From: Angiostrongylus vasorum
Taxonomy: Eukaryota > Nematoda > Chromadorea > Rhabditida > Metastrongylidae
Assembly: GCA_018806985.1 (NCBI GenBank)
Contig: JADANN010000174.1
Coordinates: 1,190,001-1,254,000 of the forward strand
Length of the DNA: 64,000 nucleotides
Reading direction: 5' to 3'
In this document: piece after piece, positions 57,430 to 64,000 of the stretch
How the letters are laid out: every line of letters starts with the position of its first letter
Numbering within the stretch: position 1 is the stretch's first letter
The notes under the pieces: model-generated
What the model saw: only the letters and a program-made list of their open reading frames with translations
Told to the model about the DNA's origin: nothing
Databases searched by the model: none
Translations under genes and position numbers: made by a program

Positions 57430-57708
57430 ATAAAGGATAGAGCTCTCGGCGTTGATTAATCACTGAGGGGATGCGCCATGCATTGGACTGCAATAAGCAA
57501 CGTTGGAGGTGATTGAGTGCATATTTGGCCTTTACAATGACTCGTAGTGGCCTATTGATGTATCGAGCCAGTGCTGCTATCCTTCGAGACAAGTATGGCA
57601 CCAATTTGCCGACCCCGGAGGGATGGAAAGCTTGGTGGGCTTGGGGCGAGGGGATCGATCCCATGTGTATTGCTGGGCGCCTCCGACCATCGCGCTACAC
57701 GCGCCTGT
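57430..57708 (-). mobile_element. S1 SINE, full length
   Basis: Tail AAAGGATAGAGCTCTCGGCG at 57431, middle TATGGCACCAATTTGCCGAC at 57594, head CGCGCTACACGCGCC at 57690-57706. The reverse complement gives the clearest S1 consensus in the window. Confidence 0.85.
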
Positions 57709-57739
57709 GTTCTGACGATACCCACTTCAAATTTGTCTT

Positions 57740-58800
57740 ATGTGGTTAGTTTGTTATCAACTAGCTAGTTAATCTAATTAATTATCTAGTTATATCCCTT
57801 AGTGCTACATCATCATCGAAGACAGTCGAAGGATTTCTGTTCGTTATGGTTTTCACAAGGGATTGTGGTAAAGGGAATCATATCAAACCGACGCCAAAAT
57901 GTCCCATAAAATATTGGGCAAATACGTGACCACCTCCGCATGTGGTTGGTTAGATGACAGTCAACGGGAGGACACGTGAACAGACACGATAATGGTAATA
58001 ATAACAGTAGCAGCAATAATAATTGTTATTACTGTAATTAATACTGTCATTGCCACAGTTGCTATTATTATTGATTACTACTATCGCTATTACTGTTAGG
58101 ATTACTATCCACCAATAATTCAGCATCATCGTACCTGTGGAAAGAATGTAACTCGACGTCGAACTGCAACGCAAAGAGAGAAGTTTACCATTCATCTAAC
58201 AGTCTCTCCAGCTAAGATGGAGTCCAAGGTTTCAATCCGGTTGTTCAGAGAAGAGTAGCCCAGTACAGGGAATCATTGCCATCCTCCAATAAAACAGTCA
58301 CTGACTGGAAAGCGTTGACGAGTTACGAAAGCCCAAGTACAGCTTTCGATACTCCAGAGAAGACAAATCCTTGTTGAACGTGCAAATTACTGGATAGTGG
58401 GAATCCTGCTGGATGCCTCACAATCCTTCGTGATTCGTGAAGAGGATTCATTGACTCCACCGTTCATATCATATGAGTGAGTTTAGGGGAATTTCGCTAT
58501 TTTCACTAGTCCTCATTTCCGTGTTAGGATATAGGTCATATCAAAAAATATGCTATATGTTGACAATGATCCTGTCTTGGTGATCAAAAACATTGCTGTA
58601 TGGACTCATACTGCGCTGTTAAAAGGCTTTATGTCAAGGATAAAACATTTCCGACTGCCACAGCGTTTCTGTAACTGTTCTCATCGTGCACCGACAGCTG
58701 CTAGATCCACAGTTTCTATCATTTCTGGAATACATATGTGCGACCAAAATCAATGTTTGCATAGGTGAAGACTGCACCGTAGAAATTCAGTATACTAGGT
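57740..58800. other. Gene-free stretch with AAT/AAC simple sequence
   Basis: A degenerate trinucleotide tract (AATAATAAC-type) lies at about 57990-58090. The 72-codon + frame at 58550-58768 shows no domain. Confidence 0.45.
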
Positions 58801-58804
58801 CCGT

Positions 58805-59088
58805 ATAAAAGGATAGAGGAAGAAGCTCTCCGCGTTCATCAATCCCTGAAAGATGCGCAATGCATTCGACTTCATTAAGTATCGTTGGAGATGATTGAAT
58901 GCGTATGTGGCCTTTACAATGACTCGTGGTGGCTTACCGATGTATCGAGCCAGTGCTGTTATCGCACTAGACAAGTGTGATACCAATTTGCCGACCCTGG
59001 AGAGAAGGAAGGCTTAGCGAGCCTGGGCGCAGGATCGATCCCATGTGTGCATTGAAGGGCGCCTCCGACCACTGCGTTACACGCGCCT
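58805..59088 (-). mobile_element. S1 SINE, full length
   Basis: Tail AAAGGATAGAGGAAGAAGC at 58806, middle TGTGATACCAATTTGCCG at 58975, head CTCCGACCACTGCGTTACACG at 59062-59083. Confidence 0.8.
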
Positions 59089-59289
59089 ACTTAAGTCCGT
59101 ATATAACATGCTATTCTAAGTGAAATGACAGTACATCACTTTCGTGCTGTTTGGTGGTCGTGTGTCTTCCATCGTTGAGTTTGCACTTCTCCGAATTGCA
59201 TCACATCAGTTTTGTGCACAATCCAAGAAGGTATTGATTTTTAATGCCGAGGTTAAATGATGGTCGGTTTAAAAAATATTGATTCTCAA

Positions 59290-59455
59290 TGTGATAGCTA
59301 GTACGATGCCGACCGCTACATTGCCCGCCCATGGTAGATCATATTTGACGACCGCGGTAGATCAACATGCTAGCTAATATGATGCCCACCGCTACAGAAT
59401 GCATTGCCCGCTCGTAGTAGGTCATGTTGGGCGGCGGCAGTAGATCAACATGCAT
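59290..59455 (+). repeat. Tandem about 85-bp direct repeat in the bZIP promoter
   Basis: Two imperfect units share AGCTARTAYGATGCCSACCGCTACA, then ATTGCCCGC, then GTAGRTCAT and CGGTAGATCAACATGC. They end about 10 bp before the TATA box of the bZIP gene and could be a duplicated regulatory block. Confidence 0.65.
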
Positions 59456-59459
59456 CCCG

Positions 59460-59467
59460 TATAAAAA
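59460..59467 (+). promoter_or_regulatory. TATA box of the bZIP gene
   Basis: TATAAAAA in CCCGTATAAAAAGG, directly after the tandem repeats and before a GC- and CpG-rich 5' region. The core promoter role is inferred from position. Confidence 0.55.
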
Positions 59468-59844
59468 GGAACATCTGGCTGGTCGCTTGCGAGTACCGTG
59501 CGGTGTTTCACTTGGAATCAAGCGTTCTTCGTCACGTACGGTGTACGCAGGTCTCATCCGTCATCTTCTGGCCGTCCAGCAGTGCGCCGACAAGAGCCGG
59601 CTGCCGCAGAAGTGTCCTCTGCGCCACACGTCACCACTCGCCTCCGATTGGCCCTGCCTCTCCCCATGGGCGGTGCCTGTCTGAGTCATCGTTGTGCTGT
59701 GTTTCGCAATCGTCCCGGCAGTGCAGCTGGCCGAGTCTCGCTCCCGCTGGGTTGCAGCCACGTCCCGTCCCCGAGTGACAGGTGCTACCTATCCGTTGTG
59801 TTCACAGTTCTCGAGCTCGGTCATCTTTTTTTTTGCGGTCGGCA

Positions 59845-61249
59845 ATGACACTGCGAGAGCAGAAGCCCGAATCCACGCAGTTGTTTCCTGCTGACTCAGC
59901 GCATTTTTGCTTCACTGGCTGTCGCATTCCTTCTGAACAGAAGAACGGCTACATTGCGAAGATGGAAGGCGATTTTCGATCTGAAAGTGGTGAACGTGGT
60001 GCTGTGAACGTGAGTCAGTTGGAGATGCATCTTCCGTGCTTCAATGCAAGCCAAATCTTCGAACGACAGGTATCTTTTAGTTGGAATATTGATTCGGTGT
60101 GTGACGCAGTGCAGTGCTCTCTTCTTATCTATATATCAGTTGTTATTCGTATGCAGTCAGTGATCCCATAGGTGCGATTCCGAGCAAAAGTGCAGTTTAG
60201 TTTGAGCGATTGACAACAGGTAAGCGAGACCTGTGGGGGAAATAACCCGACGGGGTAAATGCGGAGTAGAACGCAGACCGCTGGGGTCGTCGTCAATGAA
60301 AGTGACAAAGAGTACATCACGAGTTGTCACCCTTACACACAACACCACTCTGGATCAATTTTGTGGATCCGAGATATGCCAACAACGCTTGAATTTGCTG
60401 ATCTTATCTAACGACAGCATTTTTTTTTCCGTTGTATCTCATGTGTGAATGCCGGGCCAAAAATCTATTAGAAGAAGCATTGGAGGAGAGTCATTATTGG
60501 AAATGTATTAAGAGGTAGCGACAGCTAGCCATTTTTTAGGATTCTCTGGCTCGTGCTGCTACCCTTCAGGAATGCGATCGGACTAGGGATCCCGATGGAA
60601 TTCTAGATTTTCTTGAGACGACCATGAATATTGAGGATTATCTAGAAGATATAAATTCGGTAAATCTAGCATTCGACAGGTTTTTGAAGACAGGGTCCTT
60701 CTACTTGCCTAAAGTTTTTGTTTGTTGTAGATTGAAATTCCTGCAGATGATATCGACCTTGAGGACTTTGAGTTGCAGAAATGCAAAGATGGCCAGATGC
60801 CAACAAATGATACAGACGACTCGTTTTCTCACAATGATTGCATTCCTGGACATCTTTTTTCGACAGCTTTTATACGTAGAACTCCTGAGGTCAAGCCTGC
60901 TGCATCCGAAATCAAGCTTGAGCCTGAATGGGAAGATAATTGTCCGTCAACTTCATCGACCCGTACGTCGAAGAGGGAAAGAAGAAATGTGAAGGTCCCA
61001 GAAATATATACGCCAACTCGTCCTCCCCGTAAATATACGTTGAAAACACCACAAGAGCGAAACAACACTTCATACAAAGTCAAGCGTCAAAGGAATAACG
61101 ATGCTGTTAGAAAGAGCCGTACAAAAGCGAAACAATTGCAATTAATGAAGGAAAAGCAGTTGGAGGAAGCGCTTCTGGAAGTCAGTGAGCTCAAGGAAAA
61201 GCTCCGTGTTGTCTGTGAGCGGCTCTCGCGCTGTCGCTGCCGGATCTGA
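59845..61249 (+). CDS. C/EBP-type bZIP transcription factor
   Basis: A nuclear DNA-binding factor. Coding exons: 59845-60069, 60540-60659, 60731-61249; all junctions are in phase. The C-terminal bZIP has the C/EBP-type basic signature RQRNNDAVRKSRTKAKQ (from about residue 231), where NNxAVxxSR contacts DNA. The zipper has hydrophobic heptads L-V-L-L (KQLEEALLEV to CERL). The N-terminal half is acidic (IEIPADDIDLEDFEL; IKLEPEWEDN), as in activation domains, and IKLEPEW looks like a sumoylation site. The start is uncertain: ATG 59845 gives 287 aa, 59962 gives 248 aa, and the frame stays open to ATG 59782. C. elegans cebp-1 is the likely counterpart, but identity is not confirmed. Overlapping ATG frames in 59404-59848 could act as upstream ORFs. 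Intron 1 is 470 bp and intron 2 is 71 bp. Confidence 0.8.
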
Positions 61250-61570
61250 TTCCTTTCACCATCCAGTGGGGTTTGTTTGGTTATCGCTGCTTTATGCTGT
61301 GTTGTTATGGCTTTGATGTCTTGGATTTGAATCAGTATTAGACGTCTTGTTAAATATGTTAATGTTAACCTATGTACAGTGTATCGCATTTTGCTTGCAA
61401 AGCTACCTGGGGTATGGTTAGCTTTCGACTTCGCAACGTGTAACGTGTACCACTTTTGTAGTAGCTCAGGTTAAGGTTAAGCGATTTTTCCCTTATGTGG
61501 TCGGACCTAAATATAGGATGTTCTCCAAATACGTGTAATTGATGACCACTCTGTTACCTTGATGTGCTTG

Positions 61571-61580
61571 AATAAATAAA
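61571..61580 (+). other. Polyadenylation signal of the bZIP gene
   Basis: AATAAATAAA, 322 bp after the stop codon. A PLE fragment begins within 20 bp, so the transcript end is pinned between them. Confidence 0.6.
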
Positions 61581-61584
61581 GATA

Positions 61585-61745
61585 ACATTATAAGTCAGTG
61601 TTTTATTCTGGAGCAGACACGAGGTTGTCAGTGCTGACATTTCGGCTGTTTCGTCTTTTTTCAGAACCTGGAAGGGCCAAGACGACACGCAGTCTAATTG
61701 GCTAATTACTGTCATAACCGAAGCAGAAAATGTGTATAACAATAG
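61585..61745 (-). mobile_element. PLE terminal fragment
   Basis: Matches the 3' end of PLE-2 (GTGCTGACATTTCGG .. CAGAACCTGGAAGGG .. ACTGTCATAACCGAAGCAG). No coding part. Confidence 0.6.
61631..61668 (-). ncRNA. Hammerhead ribozyme motif, decayed (PLE fragment)
   Basis: The - strand reads GGTT, CTGAAAA, AAGACGAAACAGCC, GAAA, TGTC, AGCAC. GAAA is kept, but CUGANGA has become CUGAAAA and stem I is weak. Confidence 0.5.
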
Positions 61746-61854
61746 AACAATGCTTAGGTTAATAGCAAATGTCCTGGCAGTTGCTATTTAATAACATTGT
61801 AGTTCGTTTACATATTCATCCGTCTGCATATGCATATTTTATTATTGTTATTAC

Positions 61855-62145
61855 CATGGCCACCACGTATCGCACTGTGGGGGATCCCAGCACTCCGTGC
61901 ATTTGAATCGTTCATTATGTCCACCATCGATGAAGGTCATCGAACGTTTGTTTCTTATGGATTTGGTTGCTGCTTGAGGTTTTTTTTATTTTCGTGAAGA
62001 ATGTCGTTAAGTTTTGTGTCGAGTAGAGTTCCCTATGGAATGGCGATGCTAGGAAGTTCCAGTGTGACTTAGGGTGAGTAGGTTTGTCGTAGGCAAGCCT
62101 ACTACTGAATTCTGCACCCTGGACGGATGAAAGACTTGGTGGGCC
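61855..62145 (-). mobile_element. S2 SINE, diverged
   Basis: Tail at 61880-61945 (GGGATCCCAGCACTCCGTGC), GAAGAATGTCGTTAAG at 61997, and the head toward 62140 (CCCTGGACGGATGAAAG). Confidence 0.6.
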
Positions 62146-62239
62146 TGGAGCGTGAACTTTGTAACAAAAACAGCAATAACAATAATAGCAATAGTGGTAA
62201 TGACAAGTTATTTGCGGTATTTTCTAAAGTTTACTGGAA

Positions 62240-62345
62240 GTAACCTCCCAGCAGTTTGCCGCTTCGTCGTGGCTGGAAGGTGCTCCTGGGTATATTATTA
62301 TGTTCGAGTATTCGAAAAAATGGAGAGTATGCTGAGGGCCGCACA
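62240..62345 (+). mobile_element. S3 repeat fragment
   Basis: CGTCGTGGCTGGAAGGTGCTCCTGGG and GAAAAAATGGAGAGTATGCTG, then GGGCCGCACAAC, are the start and end blocks of S3 with the middle deleted. Confidence 0.6.
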
Positions 62346-62520
62346 ACCCTGTCTGGGAGGATAGCAGCACTGGCTCGAAACATCGGTAGGCCACAGCGAT
62401 CCAATGTTTAGGGCAGATATGCACTCAATCACCCCCCAGCGGTACGTAACGAAGTTAAATGCATGGTGTATCCATTAGGGATCAGCGCCGTAAGCTCCAA
62501 CCTCTATCCTTTTTATATGG
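62346..62520 (+). mobile_element. S1 SINE, tail half
   Basis: Starts at CCTGTCTGGGAGGATAGCAGC and runs to the GTATCCATTAGGGATCAGCGC tail. It is fused directly to the S3 fragment. The head is missing. Confidence 0.7.
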
Positions 62521-63025
62521 CGGGTATATTAGCTGGCATGAGTTGATATCAATTCTTCTTCTTTGCGGTGTTTTAATTTGCCGTATTTTCTGCATTGTGT
62601 CGATAGCTTACACAACATTGACTATCATGCTGGTCCCCATCGGACCTGAAATGCTATTCACTATTCAAAGTAATCTACAATGGTTTTTTTTTTGACGAGT
62701 TCATTTTACTAGCGACAGAGTGTTCCTGGTGACGAGAGTACGTAGCGGAGGGAGTGCCTCCGCTGTACTGAAACCATAGTGGTAAATGATTTAGGAAGTT
62801 GGTGGTGGGTTTTTATATTCAGCGTTACGAAAACCGCTCTCTCTATAAGGACTAGGTGCTCGTCGTCGTGCTCACCGTGAGTGTGCTTTGTTTCCAACTC
62901 TTATTTTCGAAACATCCTATTGATGTTATTCAAGTGGATTTGTTTCGAAATATTTGATTCAAGAAAATTTAGTTCTTACGTATCTTTTGCAACTTTTAGC
63001 ACCTGTAACCTCCATTTTTTTCCAA
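62521..63025. other. Gene-free stretch
   Basis: The frame running off the SINE (to 62695) is hydrophobic (SILLLCGVLICRIFCIV) and likely chance. No repeat or gene is seen. Confidence 0.35.
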
Positions 63026-63029
63026 AGCC

Positions 63030-63235
63030 ATGATCAGCAACATTCTGCGGGTCGAAGCACTTCCTGCATTCGTTTCTGTTCCTCGCATCCATCATCCACA
63101 AAGGCCTTCATCTTTGAGGTGATTTTCAGCTGCTGCTTGAAAATCTTTCGCCTTCTTATGAATACCACTGAATACTGGTTGAGTTCATTGTCCCTGAAAT
63201 CCCTGAGAACCCACCATCTTTTCTGGTTTTGAACA
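63030..63235 (-). mobile_element. S2 SINE, tail half
   Basis: TGCGGGTCGAAGCACTTCC, then CCTCGCATCCATCATCCAC, AAAGGCCTTCATC and TGAATACCACTGAATACTGG are the reversed S2 tail blocks. The head is missing. Confidence 0.6.
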
Positions 63236-63239
63236 ACTT

Positions 63240-64000
63240 ATTTGCTCCATCACAATTTGAATTCTCTACGATTTGAAGATGACTCAAAAACATGAAGTTT
63301 TCGCCCATTGCCATAACCTGAGACTCAAGAGGATGACATGCATAGACTCGATTTTAACTCCAATAACCTTGATATCAAACTTTTTGGAGTTCTTCATTTT
63401 TCTTCTTCTTACGATCACTATGATAAGTCACAATCTATAGGTCTTTGCCAATAAGACATGACTTTTCTTATTTTACCGAGATGAAATTCTGATTTTCTGC
63501 CTTGAGGTTTCATATGTTCTCAAAGCTCGTAAATCGAATAGTGAAGCTGTTGAACAAGCGAGATCTCGTCTGACAGAGCACGATGACATTCCACTAAAAC
63601 CATGGATTCGTTTTTCCATTTTTTCGAGGGTTTGAATTTCGAATAAAGTCTAGAACGGGATCAACTCTTTGAAAAAGTTGTACATACTCCTGCTGCAAAC
63701 TAACGTCTTTTCTCCTACTTTGTTAAGTTTTGAACTCCAGAAATACCTTAGTTATCGAAAAACTAATGAGAGCTCTCAGAAATACACGACCGTCCACTAT
63801 ATTTGGGGCATATGAAAATCCTATGTTGATTATTAGCCAATAGTTATGTAGTTTGACTCACTTCCATGCACCATGGACATTATATAGAATAGGCAGATGT
63901 AGTAAATACCGATAGATCCTCCATATTTGTTTTAAAACTGACTATGTTGGTTTGCTGGCATCACTGTGGTTGTATGAGGGGACAAAATTTTCCCCCTACT
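63240..64000. other. AT-rich gene-free end of the window
   Basis: No gene. CTGGCATCACTGTGGTTGTA at about 63955-63976 resembles the S4 end block, so an S4 copy may continue beyond the window. Confidence 0.4.

Overview
The window looks like nuclear DNA from a strongylid-type (clade V, hookworm-like) nematode. It has small genes split by GT-AG introns (several of 47-80 bp, others stretched by repeats), a likely trans-splice acceptor next to a start codon, a gene of the nematode EFF-1/AFF-1 cell-fusion family, and a heavy load of RTE-type and Penelope-like retroelements plus several tRNA-derived SINE families. No operon-like bacterial structure, rRNA gene, bona fide tRNA gene or CRISPR array was seen. 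The species assignment is inference.

Four host genes can be modelled with consistent reading phase throughout: (1) a calexcitin/sarcoplasmic-type EF-hand protein on + (13625-17565, 5 exons, 197 aa); (2) converging on it, an EFF-1/AFF-1-family cell-cell fusogen on - (28002-17921, 13 exons, about 562 aa, signal peptide to transmembrane anchor); (3) the TRAPP subunit TRAPPC2/sedlin on + (52051-54477, 4 exons, 141 aa); (4) a C/EBP-type bZIP transcription factor on + (59845-61249, 3 coding exons, 248-287 aa). A fifth, unidentified - strand gene is represented by four phase-compatible exons between 33416 and 31132. Weaker candidate exons are listed around 13.2-13.5, 28.7, 34.0-36.3, 36.8 and 41.2 kb.

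Layout: 0.5-7.7 kb, two decayed RTE-type non-LTR retrotransposons in direct tandem, separated by a TA-rich stretch. 8.4-12.7 kb, SINEs and a Penelope-like element (PLE) with a head-to-head partner. 13.2-28.0 kb, the two convergent genes, whose long introns are filled with SINEs, a foldback element and a PLE. 28-37 kb, mostly AT-rich single-copy DNA with fragments of an unknown gene. 38-46 kb, PLE remnants and SINEs. 46.4-51.2 kb, two copies of a second RTE-type element. 51.5-54.5 kb, the sedlin gene invaded by a foldback repeat family. 55.5-59.1 kb, four SINEs. 59.3-61.6 kb, the bZIP gene. 61.6-64 kb, repeat debris.

The most notable signals are the complete fusogen gene and hammerhead-ribozyme-like motifs at PLE-type ends. 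The 22.7 kb copy (-) and the 43.98 kb copy (+) keep the core sequence; copies at 10.6, 38.3 and 61.6 kb are decayed. Splice sites were chosen by phase, GT-AG rules and plausibility of the spliced protein; no alignment could be run.
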